Positions 34,020 to 45,190 of a stretch of DNA of 64,000 nt are shown piece after piece; position 1 is the stretch's first letter, and each line of letters starts with the position of its first letter. The translations under genes and the position numbers were made by a program. Source of the stretch: Charina bottae (Eukaryota > Chordata > Lepidosauria > Squamata > Charinaidae); assembly GCA_023362775.1 (NCBI GenBank), contig JALMGJ010000004.1:53717298-53781297 (forward strand). Direction: 5' to 3'. The notes beneath the pieces were generated by a model. It saw only the letters and a program-made list of their open reading frames with translations, had not been told where the DNA came from and ran no database searches.

Positions 34020-34225
34020 TCAAACTGTGTTTGTTGGATTTATATCCTGCCTTCCCACCGATTGATCAAGGCAACCTACAGTATTTCCTCCAATGTGATT
34101 GCCACAACTAGAGTTCTCTGAGCTACATTGGGCTGAGATTGGACCAAAGTTTCCCAGTCCCCTTCCATGGCTGAGTGTGGATTTGAATCTCGTTCTCCCT
34201 AACTTATACACCACACTCAAGATGC
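34020..34225 (-). mobile_element. Probable old SINE (MIR/CORE-like or tRNA-SINE), reverse
   Basis: Phrases such as CCATGGCTGAGTGTGGATTTGAATCTCGTTC and TTATACACCACACTC follow the order of a reversed tRNA-headed SINE, with TTTATATCCTGCCTTCCCACC at its other end. It is diverged and the ends are not exact, so the family is uncertain. Confidence 0.5.
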
Positions 34226-36389
34226 ACTGTAAAAAGCAATTCCTTTTGCTGATAACAATGATGTGATGGATGCTAAACACTAGCTTTAAAATGCTGTGGT
34301 CCAGTAATGAATAGTTTGCTTCTCCAAATGATGCCAGAATACACTTGAGAAAACTTTCAGTTTTCAAAAGGCAGAAAAGGTATGCTGAGAAGAATGCTAT
34401 TAGAGTAATGTAGCTAAAAGCTAGCTGAAAGCTAGTGAACAAATGTAATGTAATGCAGGAGATACCCTGGAATCAGCCTGATTCTAGCATGCAATGAGTG
34501 TATGCAGCAGAAAAGAGGAATTCTGATAATAAGAAAGCATAAAACTAATGTTATTACTTCATTCATCTAAAGCTCGCAAGCTTCAGCTGCACTTCAGTAA
34601 GCATCAAAAATTCAGTGGCTGCACGATTATTAACAAGGCACCACCTCCAGGTAGTTGGTATCACAACTATTATTTACCTTTATGAACATCTAAAAAAAAG
34701 GATACCTGGCTTTTCTTGTTTTTGTCTTCTTTTCCAGACCCATTCCTTTGTTTTCCTCCTTTCCCCCCCCTTTTGCATCATGTCTATTATATGGTAATAG
34801 ACATGATTATGTAGGGTCTTTAATCTTTGAGCAATAATTTAGAAAATGGTAGGTGCTTCATCATTAAGAATATGGTTCCTGTTCATTGTATTAGTTTCTT
34901 CATGCAAGTTACAGGAATTCTTTCTTCAATTCCTTGTTTGTTTGGCTGACTATGGTGAGTAAGCATTGGCTTTTAATAAGTAAGCTGGTAAGTTTTACAA
35001 AAGAGGATTTGGTTTTTTTCCCCTCTTGCATTCTCTCTTGTGCTGTGTTCCAGCCTTCCAAGTCATTACTGGATGTAAACATATGAAGCTGTGTTATAAT
35101 GAATTACAATAAGTGAGTATGTAAATAGTGGTGTTTAACAAACTGTAGTCAACTTTTAGGGCTTTTTTTTCCCTCTGGGGCCTAGGCTACACTTTTTATT
35201 TTATTTTGTTGGCCTCTGGGAAGTGTGGGGGAGTGGTTGGTGACCTCCTGATATAACTGGAGTGGTGAGGCCAAACGTTTTTTGTTTGGTGAATAGGAAT
35301 ACTTTAAAGCATGAAAGCAATGTCTTACTGTTCACTTGCCTTTTAACCTCCCCAATAGGGAAAAAAGGTCTGGTTTTTAGGGGGTTCTTGCAAGGCTTAA
35401 GACATCCATTTTACCTATTAATCCCCCCACCGAAAGAGATGGAGTGAAAATGCTGGCCCACTCTCACTGGAAAGGTCTGGCCAGCTCTTGGGGGCACCGA
35501 ATGGGCAGCTGCAACCTGCAGATCGTGCAGCTGTGCGCTGGGCACTGGGGCTTTCTCTCCAGCACATTCATCCAAGAACCTTCAACTGGAACTCCTGAGG
35601 GTTGTATGCAAAGGTTGTGTTCTGTCACTGACTTGCATCCTTGCCTTGAGGAAAGGAAGTAGATTTTTTTTATTGCTGCAGAGCTTTAGAAGAAATGAAC
35701 CTCTTCAAGTTAAGAAGAGGTAAGACAGTGAATTCTATCTCTAAGGATCAGTGGGATGGGGATTTGTCCATATACCTGTGGACAATGGTAACTTTGTTTT
35801 TGATTATAAAAACAAGTTCTCTTTTTTTAATAGCCATAATGGTACTCTAGTTATGGAATTAACTTGAAGAGGTTCATTTCTGCATTACAGCACATTTGCA
35901 TTCAATTAAGGCATTTTTATTTTCCTGAGCATTTTAATTTGTTGTATGCATTTAATTGCTACCTCATTTGACAATTCAGTGTTTATTTATGGAGCATGTA
36001 TAAAGTAAGTTTTTATTTTATAGGTTAATGTTTTCAGTTATTGATATTTGCTGTTTACAGTGTTGGAATCTATTGGTGAAATATGATATGCAAATGCGAT
36101 GAATAAGAATACATGCAATTCATGCATATGTTGCAGTAAAATAGTTAAATTAACCAATTTGTTATTCCTGAATGTCATTAAATCTAAAAATATACCATTT
36201 GTGTCAATATTAGTCATTTGTCACCATTTTGGCAGATGACATAAATCACTATGGATGTTGTAATATTAACATAAATTTAACACCACTGTCTGGACTATTT
36301 CAGATCTAATAGGCTTGTCTGTTATGGGGCTGTTTGGCAGAAATTTTCTTCATTGCATCCACTAAATGGGGGTCTGGTAACTCAAGGTT
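34226..36389. other. Unassigned sequence around an inverted repeat
   Basis: No gene supported. It includes the perfect inverted repeat at 35691-35881, reported separately. A C run lies at 34762-34770. Confidence 0.4.
35691..35881. repeat. Perfect 23-bp inverted repeat, possible MITE
   Basis: AGAAATGAACCTCTTCAAGT plus TAA (35691-35713) recurs exactly in inverted form at 35859-35881, with 145 bases between. The spacer is AT-rich and non-coding. The layout suits a small DNA transposon, but I found no target duplication. Confidence 0.6.
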
Positions 36390-36990
36390 TTACTGTACTT
36401 TTTTTGCTATATTTGTCCCAAACACCTAGAAAACTGTTGTGAAAAAATTATCACCCCAAATGCTTCCTGTAATTGGTGATCCATCTCACATTGCACTGTA
36501 TAGGAATTTTAGCCCAGTCCTCCATGGCAAGCTGCTTCAACTTAGTACTGTAACATTTGAGGATAAGAAATAATTGTTTCAAGTCCTGTCACAACATTTC
36601 TATAGGGTTGAGGTGTGGATTTTCACCTGGTTATTCTATAACATTCCATTTGTTCTTCATCCACTGTCTTATAGACTTGTCTGTTTGCTTGGGATTACTG
36701 ACTTCCTGCATGATCCACTTTCATTTCAGTTTCAGTCCATCGACAGGTGGCTCGATATCCTCCATGGAAGCATGAGTTCTTCCATCAGTGATGGCAATTT
36801 GTCCAGATGCTGATCAACAAGGTATCCCCAAACCTTATCACCTCCATGCTTGACAGTGGTATGAGGTTCTTGTTATGGAAAGCTTGTTTTTTGCCAGACA
36901 TAACAACACCCATCTTACTGCTAGAGGTCCACTTCTGACTCATTATCCACTGGCAAACTTGAGACAAGAATCAATGTTCTTAGGAAGCAA
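36390..36990 (-). pseudogene. Tc1-type transposase relic
   Basis: Read on the minus strand with frame shifts, the order matches the C-terminal half of Tc1 transposases, which excise and insert DNA at TA sites. There is a KWTSSSKMGVVMSGKN block (about 36890-36940), then VKHGGDKVWGYL (near 36820-36860). Further on come GENPHLNPIE (near 36605-36630, where families have PDLNPIE) and EDWAKIPIQC with NYRKHLG (near 36455-36530). Several stops interrupt it. The catalytic domain's N-terminal part is absent. Confidence 0.78.
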
Positions 36991-37153
36991 TGCTTCCAAC
37001 TTGCTATTCTCTCATGAATTCCATTTTTATCCAGTGCTGCTGTTGGAATCATCACTGGCATTAGCCAAAGCAGATGTTGTTCTGGGCTTCTTTCTGACTT
37101 TCTAGATGATTTTATGCTGATCCGGTAGCGTGATTTTGATTGGACAGCCCCTC

Positions 37154-37224
37154 TTTGCCAGTGGATAATGAGTCAGAAATGGACCTCTAGCGGTAAGATG
37201 GGTGTTATTATGTCTGGCAAAAAC
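37154..37224 (+). repeat. Inverted copy of part of the Tc1 relic
   Basis: This stretch is the reverse complement of 36887-36957, including AATGAGTCAGAAATGGACCT. The two agree at nearly every base over about 70 bp. So the Tc1 fragment exists on both strands, about 200 bases apart. Confidence 0.9.
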
Positions 37225-38170
37225 CAGAACTGTGTGATTCTTGTTGTTTCATCTTCTGTGTAATTCAAAGTCAACTAAATATTAGGTGGCAGGGCAGGAG
37301 GATGTCCGTGAAATGATTCCCAGGATGCAGATCAGCTGATTATTGATTGTAGTTGGACTGATGATCAGATGGCTGTTTAATAATTCTGTGTACCAGAAAT
37401 GATGGAGGGGGAAGAAAAAAAGAAAAGCATATGCCAGTGAATGCTAATGAATTGCAGCTGGATAATTTAGCTGTGAGTTTTGCTATACCAAAGAACAGTC
37501 CTGTGACACCTTGAAGAGTAACAGATGTAATGTAGCAATGGTTGAGCTCATTTCATTAGATGAATAAACTGTTATCCTCACTTGGCAGTTATGTCTCCCC
37601 ATATATACAAAGGGGGGGGAGAGAGAGAATTTGCAGACAATTAACATTTACACTTGCTTCTGATCTGAAATGCATATATTCACCCTGCCTGGAATGGAGA
37701 TTCATGTTCTATACTTTGCTTATAGCAATAATTTTAGTTCTTGGGATGGGGTCCATGGCTTGAGAAGTTCTTGGCTTCTCATAGGGTGAGAAGCCAAGAG
37801 GGAGCAAAGGATGAATCACAGGTTCAACATTGGGACACAAGTACAAAGAGCGAGGAATTGCATTGTGACATCATGAAATGCATTTTGTCATTTTTATGTC
37901 ATTGCAACTTGGCCCTGATGCCTATGTTCCTTGGTACTGTATTATGAATTTTGTAAAAAATAAAATTTACCCATTGGAGTACAGTCTTTGCATCTCCCAC
38001 ATATCCTTTTAGTATATCTTTAAAAAGACAGGTGTGTGGTTAATTTTATTACCGGATTGGGATGTTCTTTTAAAAATGTTTTGATGTTCGATGGTTTCTA
38101 AATTTTGTTTAGAAACTAGGTGGAGTAAACCATTTATTTATTATTCTGTCACTATATTTGAGTTCTAATA
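37225..38170. other. Unassigned sequence
   Basis: No gene seen. A perfect 12-bp stem with a 5-base loop lies at 37770-37798 (CTTGGCTTCTCA and its complement). A G run followed by GA repeats lies at 37611-37627. Confidence 0.4.
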
Positions 38171-38355
38171 AATCTGTGTGGTTTACAATATATCACATTT
38201 TTAAAAAATCTAAACAGACTTACCAAAGATTCAAACTATAGTAGTTGAGCTTGAGATTATAGTGTCTTTCTCAAGCTCAACGACTATAGTTTGAATCTTT
38301 GGTAAGTCTGTTTAGATTTTTTTAAAATGTGATATATTGTAAACCACATAGATTT
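38171..38355. repeat. Long palindrome, about 86-bp arms, 12-base loop
   Basis: The left arm at 38171-38256 and right arm at 38269-38355 are reverse complements with about three mismatches and a one-base offset. Landmarks are GTGGTTTACAATATATCACA on the left and its complement on the right. There is no coding content. The structure could extrude as a cruciform or, if transcribed, fold into a long hairpin RNA. Confidence 0.93.
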
Positions 38356-38558
38356 AACAACAAGCTGCTACTCTCTCATTATATACATGGAAGAGTAAGG
38401 ATGCAGTAAAGCTTTGGAGTTATTCAGCAAGTTCTTAGCTAAGGTGGAAAGAATATTTAAAAATCATTATATGGGATATGAATCTGCTTGTTTTTCATAT
38501 CTGTATGAAGCAAAATACAAAAACCCTCTTTCTTCAACTTTGCTGCCTTTCCTCAAAG

Positions 38559-38663
38559 CAGCATTTCTCAACCTTGGCAGCTTTCAGGTGGTGGATGTCA
38601 ACTCCCAGAATTCTGGGAGTTGGAGTCCACCCATCTGAAAGCTGCCAAGGTTGAGAAACACTG
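38559..38663. mobile_element. Palindromic hAT MITE, CAGTGTTTCTCAACC family
   Basis: It starts CAGCATTTCTCAACCTTGGC and ends CAAGGTTGAGAAACACTG. The whole 105 bp is nearly one inverted repeat, meeting at CCCAGAATTCTGGGAG. The flanks CCTCAAAG (38551-38558) and ACTCAAAG (38664-38671) match at 7 of 8 bases. Other copies of the family here are only about 66-73 bp and keep one recognisable arm. Confidence 0.88.
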
Positions 38664-38671
38664 ACTCAAAG

Positions 38672-39089
38672 CATTTCTTTCTGTATTGCCGTCCTTTGTG
38701 ACCTCACAAAGCCACTCATGTTGGAAGATAGAAATATAGGATCACTCTGTAAGATCTCTAGATGGTAACTTCTGAAAAGTTTTGGACTCAGAAAGTACAA
38801 GCATATAAATGCAGGGGCGGTATTTATCTTTTGCACTGTTGTGACGAAATAAAGCCTAAGTAGCCTCACCACGTTAGCCTGGTTATGTAACAGTGAATTA
38901 CATGTTCAAGGGAAAAAGAAACAAGGCACAGTCTGCTCAGCTATCAATGTGGAAAACCCCTGAAAAAGGTCTGGCAGAAGTAACTATTGTCAAAAGTGTA
39001 TGTAGGTTTTACTGTAAGTCACCAGTCTCTAAGCAGGGCTGACTGAAGGAAAGTGAAACAGTCACTCCATGGGAAGACACTGATAGCTT
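38672..39089. other. Unassigned sequence
   Basis: No gene or repeat ends recognised. Confidence 0.4.
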
Positions 39090-39400
39090 TCTGTTTGTTT
39101 ATTAGATTGATACACTGCCTTTCCTCCATGAATTCATGTAACATAATACTCCCTCCAATTTTTGCCTGTAGCAGCTCTGTGAAGTTGGTGGAACTCAGAA
39201 GCTGTGAGTGGCCCAAACTCACCCAGTGAGTTTCCACAATTGAGGTTCTTAGTCCATGTTAGGATGGCAGGAAAGAGTTTCAGATTTCTGTATCACAATG
39301 CTGCCATCCAGGGGTCACCTGGAGTTTTGCAATTCAGGTATGGCAACTCTATGCTAGTCCCAACATCTTTAACCACTACGTCACACTGGTTCTCAGTTCT
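39090..39400 (-). mobile_element. Probable old SINE relic, reverse
   Basis: GATACACTGCCTTTCCTCC, CCCAAACTCACCCAGTGAG and AACCACTACGTCACACTGG keep the order of a reversed tRNA-headed or MIR-like SINE. An internal insertion-like stretch lies near 39255-39330. Only a loose assignment is possible. Confidence 0.5.
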
Positions 39401-40843
39401 TCTTGTATTTCTTGACCTTTCCCCTCTTTGGAGGAGCAAGCTGCTTATATCTCATGGCTTGGCCTGAATCCCTAAATTAGCCTAAAATAGGATTGCTGTG
39501 TTGAGGTAAGAGTTAGTTGTCAACCTAGCTGGTGCATCTTCATGACACTGAAGAGTGAGAGATCAGCACATCTGGGGCAAGAAAAATCTGGTATTGTGAG
39601 AGGAAGCTAGGCTGAATTTAGTGGGATGCTACTTATCTATTCTGGTGAAGGCTACATTAATGCAAGCCCCTCTGTTGCAAGAGTTACCTATTTGAAGAGC
39701 TCTCTTAGCTCTCTTTTTTACTTTTAAAAGAAAGTACCATTATTGTTCAACAATTAACATTTAAACAGAAGTCCCTTGGTCAGAGTCTTCCCCACCATCT
39801 TCTGGTGCATTGCATTTTTCTGTATGTAAACTAGGATGGTTGTTTTGAAATGTGCAGGTATAATTAGTATATGCAGTTTTTATTCAAATTGGTTTCCTCC
39901 TTTTGTTTCTTCCCCTTTTTCTTGAATGATTACTTTGGTAACTTATTTCCCAGCCATCTGATAAAAAATAAGAGGACTATCCTAGCTGTGGTGCCTGGAT
40001 TACAGAAATCCCTCCCAAGGAGACATGCCTGCTGGCTCCGTCACTGAGTGCAAAGGGGAACATGAAGTCCTGCTTTTACAGAAGTAATTTGAGGCAACAG
40101 TTGTTGTTATCTACTTAATCTCATTCTCTTGCTGCTTGTCCAGTGACTTGTGTATTGTTTTGTTACACTTTTGTTCAACTGGTCTGGCCAATCCTTTTGG
40201 ATAAAAAAGATAAAAGTATATGAAGTTGACCATATTCGTTCAGGTCTCTCATTTTCTCCTGTGTCATGGCTCATAATGTTGCAAGATTGAAACATGTCCC
40301 AGCCTGTTGAAGAGATGAAGCACTGTTGTTGTTGTTGCTGTTGTTATCTGCCTTTATTTTGTACAACTCAAGGCAGTGGTGTGCAAGTGTTTTGCTATAT
40401 TGAACTACAAAATCCTGCAGCACATTTTCTTCTCTGGCAAGCGTTCTGTTTTTCCATTTTAAATATTATTCTTCTCTACAGAAACCAGTGCCTGCCTTTC
40501 TTCATTCTGGGTGTCAAAGGGCCAAATATTGCACATTATGTTCTGTTCGCAAAGAGACCTCTCCCTTACTTGGGAGAGTGGGGTGTGTGCTGCATATTTA
40601 AGGCTGTATTTCCTTGTAGGAAAGCAACTCGTGGGACAATCACGGCTTTGCCACCTTCAGCCTGGATCAGCAGAGTCAATTATATAGTGTAAAGTCTGTC
40701 ATCCTAGCACTGAGCTACATTAGTTTTATGCTGAGCCAACAAGGGATTTGCAGTTAAGTGGTAAGCAAAGTAGATGAGCAGACTGCTTTTGACAGAGCTT
40801 CTGCTGATGGCACATTCCACTGAAGAATGGATGGTAGGAAAAT
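39401..40843. other. Unassigned sequence
   Basis: No gene supported. The 132-codon frame at 40294-40692 begins in a TTG/GTT microsatellite (40321-40345) and shows no domain. Confidence 0.4.
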
Positions 40844-40852
40844 AAAGAAAGC

Positions 40853-42107
40853 AGAGTTCCTCTCTGTTGAGAATTTGGAATAAATATAAACCAACTTTAT
40901 GTTATAAGAGACCTTTATGGATTTCCACGCAAGAAGCCTTTTACAGAACAGAAGTAAGAAATAAAGATAAGTGGTTGACATATAAGGATCTTTTGAAAAA
41001 AGAACAAGGACATTATGTAATAAAATCAAAAGAAGAACTTGCTCAAGAAGGATATACTTTTCAATGGCTCTCCTATATGCAACTTATAGAGAAATTTAAA
41101 TTAGATAAAAAAAAAATGGAATTTGAACAAACTAAATCAGAATTTGAAATACAATTATGTGAAACTGATGAACATTTAATTGCTAAAATGTATAAATTAT
41201 TGTTAAAAGGAGAAATGGTGGAGGAACAAGTTAAAGACTGTATGACTCAATGGGCAAAAAATATCGGCCACAATATACAACTTCAACAATGGGAAGACAT
41301 GTGGACTAAAGGATTAAAATATACATTATGTTACAACTTAAAAGAAAACTTTTATAAGATGATGTACCGATGGTATTTGACCCCACAAAAACTTTCAAAA
41401 ATGTACGGGAATATTTCCAACTTATGTTGGAAATGTAAAAAACAAGAAGGGTCTTTTTATCATATGTGGTGGACATGTAAAATTGCAAAAGAATTTTGGA
41501 CTGAGATACATTCATTGATGCAAAATATACTACAGATACGAATACCATTTAAACCAGATTTTTTTTTACTTGGAATTTGGGATGTACAAATAGAAAAACA
41601 TTTCTTTAGAATAATACAATACATGATTACAGCAGCAAGACTTTTATATGCACAAAATTGGAAAAACCAAAGTGTACCAACGGTACAGGAATGGATGTTG
41701 AAATTATTAGAGATGGCAGAAAATGACAAACTGACTTGCTTATTAAAAGAAAACTCAAACCATTTCTTTCTTAAAGAGTGGAAGCCTTTGATGGACTATT
41801 TGCAAAAAGCAGGAGTAAAGCTTGCATGGGGTTTTGACGATTAGAATATATATAAATAGTATATATTAGACAAGAAATATATATGAATGTTATATGAATA
41901 GCCAGCATGTAAGAACAAACTATCTATTTTACTTTTATGACCATAGATAGATCGGAAGTTATCTAATTTCTATGTTTGTTTGTTTTTTTTCTTTCTTTCT
42001 TTTACTTTACTACACTTTTCTTTTTAATTTGTATTTGTATTTCTGTTTCTTTTTCAACTTTCAACTTTGTATATTTAAAACTTTAATAAAACTTTATTAA
42101 AAAAAAG
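40853..42107 (+). mobile_element. L1 LINE, 5'-truncated, C-terminal ORF2 open
   Basis: AAAGAAAGC flanks both sides (40844-40852 and 42108-42116); it is short and A-rich, so support from it is moderate. The copy runs from late ORF2 through a 3' UTR with a long pyrimidine-rich stretch (41970-42060), an AATAAA signal (about 42085) and a poly(A) tail. The 3' UTR resembles that of the VNTR element at 14.7 kb. Confidence 0.9.
40867..41844 (+). CDS. L1 ORF2 C-terminal fragment (325 codons)
   Basis: This is the part of L1 ORF2p after the reverse transcriptase. It is uninterrupted from the truncation edge to its stop, so the ATG is arbitrary. Residues 187-204 contain a cysteine/histidine knuckle, CWKCKKQEGSFYHMWWTC, with C187, C190, H199 and C204. 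In L1 this C-terminal domain aids RNA binding and is needed for mobility. The endonuclease and reverse transcriptase are absent, so it is a remnant. The open frame points to a fairly young insertion. Confidence 0.9.
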   Translation: MRIWNKYKPTLCYKRPLWISTQEAFYRTEVRNKDKWLTYKDLLKKEQGHYVIKSKEELAQEGYTFQWLSYMQLIEKFKLDKKKMEFEQTKSEFEIQLCETDEHLIAKMYKLLLKGEMVEEQVKDCMTQWAKNIGHNIQLQQWEDMWTKGLKYTLCYNLKENFYKMMYRWYLTPQKLSKMYGNISNLCWKCKKQEGSFYHMWWTCKIAKEFWTEIHSLMQNILQIRIPFKPDFFLLGIWDVQIEKHFFRIIQYMITAARLLYAQNWKNQSVPTVQEWMLKLLEMAENDKLTCLLKENSNHFFLKEWKPLMDYLQKAGVKLAWGFDD

Positions 42108-42116
42108 AAAGAAAGC

Positions 42117-43140
42117 TTCCAACTTCAGGAGCCACACATATTTATAGCCATAGAAGAAAAGATCTAATATAGTCACCATTTCAGTCATCCGATGCATAGA
42201 AGTAGAATTCCATTCCCAAGTACCACAGTGCCATGATGTCAGCCGAATACATAAAGTTCGTAATTTATCAGAAACAGCATTACAAACTAGTTGAGCCAAT
42301 ATCAGGAACAGCAAAGAGATGATCTAAGTAATGCAATAAACACAGTCCATAAAAATGTAGTCATTGTTAAGAGCTTGCTTATGCACAGATGCCCATGGCC
42401 TTAAATGATCATTTGTTTGTGTGAATAAAGAACACTATGTTAATCACCAATGAAAGAATGACTTATACCTGAAACACAGTATATCAACAGTTTTCCATTC
42501 AGTTTGCATAAGTTGTTGGATGATGAATAATTTGAATATTCCAAGACTAAGTGGTGGCTACATCTATGCAGGGTCTGTATTATAGTCTAAGCTGTGGTGG
42601 GATACGAAGCTGACCTCTTCCTTGTTACAGTTGAGCTAGTGACTTTTTACCCATGTTTTCTGAAGTTATATGTTATCCATCCTGTGTGCTGACTATGTGG
42701 TTTTAATATTATGCTTTTTAAATAAGCCACTCAGGCCCATTTGGGAATTGAACAGCATATACATTTGTTCAAATGAATAATAAAAGATAAAATAAACTAT
42801 AGTGTGAAGTCCATGGAATTAAGCATGTATTCAAAATATGGAATATGCTTTGGAAGATATTACACAGTCCAGTCCAATCTTACACATATCTAAATCAGAA
42901 CATGTGTGTTCTAAACACCCTCCAGAAATTTCAATCTCCAGCATGGCTTGTGGCAAAGGAGTATGGGAGATGTAGTACAAACATCAGGAGGCACCAGAAT
43001 GCCTTCTTCTGATTTGAAAGTAGGACCCCAGGGAGTTAAGTGAGACTTTTCCATTTTTAGGATTGTAACCTTAGCTTTCAGTTGCTTTGCTGGATTGTGC
43101 TTAATGCAATAAGCTGGAGTTCAAACTTTGTTTTTATTTC
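42117..43140. other. Unassigned sequence with a hAT MITE fragment
   Basis: No gene seen. Near 42920-43000, CCTCCAGAAATTTCAATCTC and GGAGATGTAGTACAAACATC are inverted relatives of the interior of the MITE type at 21.6 kb. Confidence 0.4.
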
Positions 43141-43199
43141 CTGGACACACAGAGAACTATTTGAGTGCCATTCATGTTCCCTGCATTTGTTTCAGTTGC

Positions 43200-43360
43200 A
43201 CAATTGATTGCTTAATGTTCTCACATGTAAGAATGGCTGCATCACATTTTGCTCCTCTGCTTTGGAATCAATTCCCTCTTGAATTATGTTTGGAGTCTGA
43301 TCTCCAGTGGTGGAATGAGACTGTTAAAACATTTCTTTTTGCAGGAGCTTTATGAAACTA
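43200..43360 (+). pseudogene. Old LINE (L2/CR1-type) ORF2 C-terminus
   Basis: An open stretch reads RMAASHFAPLLWNQFPLELC and then ETVKTFLFAGAL. This follows the end-of-protein pattern of L2 and CR1 proteins (LWN-LP, then LKT-LF). No other part of the element is clear. Confidence 0.6.
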
Positions 43361-44464
43361 CAAGTAATATTATTGATTGCAATACCTGATACCAGTATAA
43401 ATTATGGTGGTGCTGGGTTTAGATGATGTTTATAAAATGACTTGTTTTGCAGCCTAACAAAACTAAGGGCAGCTGACATGACCCACAATTAAATCAAATG
43501 ATCTATGGCAATTATAAGATTCTAAATTAAACCCATCAAAACTGAACAAGCCTCTATCAAAGGCTAGCCATGTAATTGTTTTAAAGATAAAACACATTAT
43601 TTTGATCCCCCAGATGTTGAATTCCTTGTAAAACTCGGCTTATTTCTTTCTCCATCCTGTTCTTCCTTTCTCTCCTCAGGTGATGCATTTTCGGTGATTC
43701 AAACCACATTTTTATATGTGTCAAAATTAGTTCACCAGTTAGAAGAAATCATAATATAGATTGGATCCTATTTCCTAACTGGTTGTCATCAGCTAATTCC
43801 TTTGTTATAGCATTTAGCTACACAGGATTATGGGTGTGTTTATCATTAAGTAGTTACATATGGGTCTTATTATTTGCACACACTGGCATGGCTTTTGACA
43901 AATATCTTGTCAAACAGGTTAACATTTAGAAGTGGCTTTAAACCACTGAACTTCAGAGATATATTCTTAATGAGAAAGAAAGTTTTTTTTCTTAAGCGTT
44001 CACTGAAGAATTTTGGGAATTACTGCTGTATTTAGATTTGAAACACTTTAATTTTACAATTGATTGCTTTTAAAGTATTGTCTAAAATTCTCCATATTTT
44101 TAATTGGAGTTGAAGAAGGCATACAAGAAGAAATGTTCGAGACTTTGTGTATGCGTATGTAGAAACTAGTTAATTTTAGATGAAAATAATCAGCATTGTC
44201 CTACTGAGAACTTTCTTCCCTAGAAAGTGCAGCTCTGTCTTTTTGCATCTGGAGTAGACTCTTTCCTTTTAGCATTTTAATTTAAGAAAGGTTTCAAGAG
44301 CCTGTGCAAATGGTTCTTTCATCTCAGGTTTTACACTGCCTTATGGTGTTCCTTTGATTCATTTGTTTGGCTATTTGGGATGCTAAGTGGCAGTAGAATT
44401 ATAAGAAATGTAGAGATGGCAGGAAAGGTTGTTGTTTGTTTGTAAAATGTGCATTATGTCTTTT
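43361..44464. other. Unassigned sequence
   Basis: No gene or repeat ends recognised. Confidence 0.4.
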
Positions 44465-44472
44465 CTCTAGGA

Positions 44473-44744
44473 CGGGTGGGGAACCTTTTTTCTGCCAAGG
44501 GCCATTTGGATATTTATAACCGGGGACTGGGTGGGGGGGGCGGGGGCGGGTTTTCTGGGATTTCCACGGACCGGGGGGCCAGAGTTTGCGGGCGGGAGCC
44601 AATCACAAGCACTGGGGGGCGGGGTTTGCGGGCGGGAGCCAATCGTGTGGAAGGGGCGGGGTTTGCGGGCTGGAGCCCTGCGGGACTTAGGCAGGAGCCC
44701 CGTGAGCCTTATACGGCCCGCGGGCCTGACGTTGCCCACCCCTG
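44473..44744. mobile_element. Non-autonomous hAT element, family C, with CCAAT/GC-box array
   Basis: It starts CGGGTGGGGAACC and ends GTTGCCCACCCCTG, imperfect inverted ends unlike those of families A and D. The 8-bp flank CTCTAGGA is exact (44465-44472 and 44745-44752). The interior is strongly G-rich and holds about three units of the array. There is no transposase. Frames of about 100 codons across it are compositional. Confidence 0.88.
44583..44690. repeat. CCAAT/GC-box minisatellite, about 3 units
   Basis: GGCGGGAGCCAATC occurs at about 44591 and 44631, and a diverged GGCTGGAGCCCTG follows at about 44668. The spacing is 36-40 bp. This is the same unit as at 0.7, 49.7 and 55.4 kb, read on the opposite strand from the 0.7- and 49.7-kb arrays. 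Confidence 0.85.
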
Positions 44745-44759
44745 CTCTAGGAGATAAAG

Positions 44760-44930
44760 GTGGCATACATAGCAATTCTCCCTTCAGTTTCCTCACTACA
44801 GCAGCCTTGTAGTCTGACTGGTATAAAATCACACGGTGAGCTTTTGTGGCTGAGGGTGGCCTTGATCCTTGGTCTTCACAATCCCAGTCAAAAACTGTAA
44901 CTACTACATAACACTGGAAAAATGGTTCTT
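44760..44930 (-). mobile_element. Probable old SINE relic, reverse
   Basis: GGTGGCATACATAGCAATTC, ACACGGTGAGCTTTTGTGGC and AACTACTACATAACACTGG keep the order seen in the 34.0- and 39.1-kb relics. It is diverged, with uncertain ends. Confidence 0.5.
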
Positions 44931-45124
44931 GAGGGGGATGCCAAGGAAGAGCAGAGTTGCCATTTAGAGAGGACAACAGTAATTACTCTCCCTTTGTCCC
45001 TTGTCCACAATGTTTCGAGCCATCTGGATTGTTGTTCCAGAGCCTCTTTCTAGACAGATCATGTTTTCTATACATTGACTTATATTATAAAGAGTTTATA
45101 CCCATGAACTAAGTATTCTAAGTA

Positions 45125-45190
45125 GAGTCCCCTGTCGGGGAGATGGCGCGGTGATAAAAGTCTAATAAATAAATAAAAAAATAAATAAAT
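45125..45190 (+). mobile_element. CR1/L3 3' end stub
   Basis: GAGTCCCCTGTCGGGGAGAT and GGCGCGGTGATAAAAGTC, followed by AATAAATAAATAAA, match the 3' end of the element at 22.5 kb, here on the plus strand. Only about 65 bases remain. TATTCT on both sides may be the vestige of a target duplication. Confidence 0.8.

Noticed and set aside
33721..34023. E/R-rich protein frame
   Set aside because: It is the translation of a pentanucleotide repeat.
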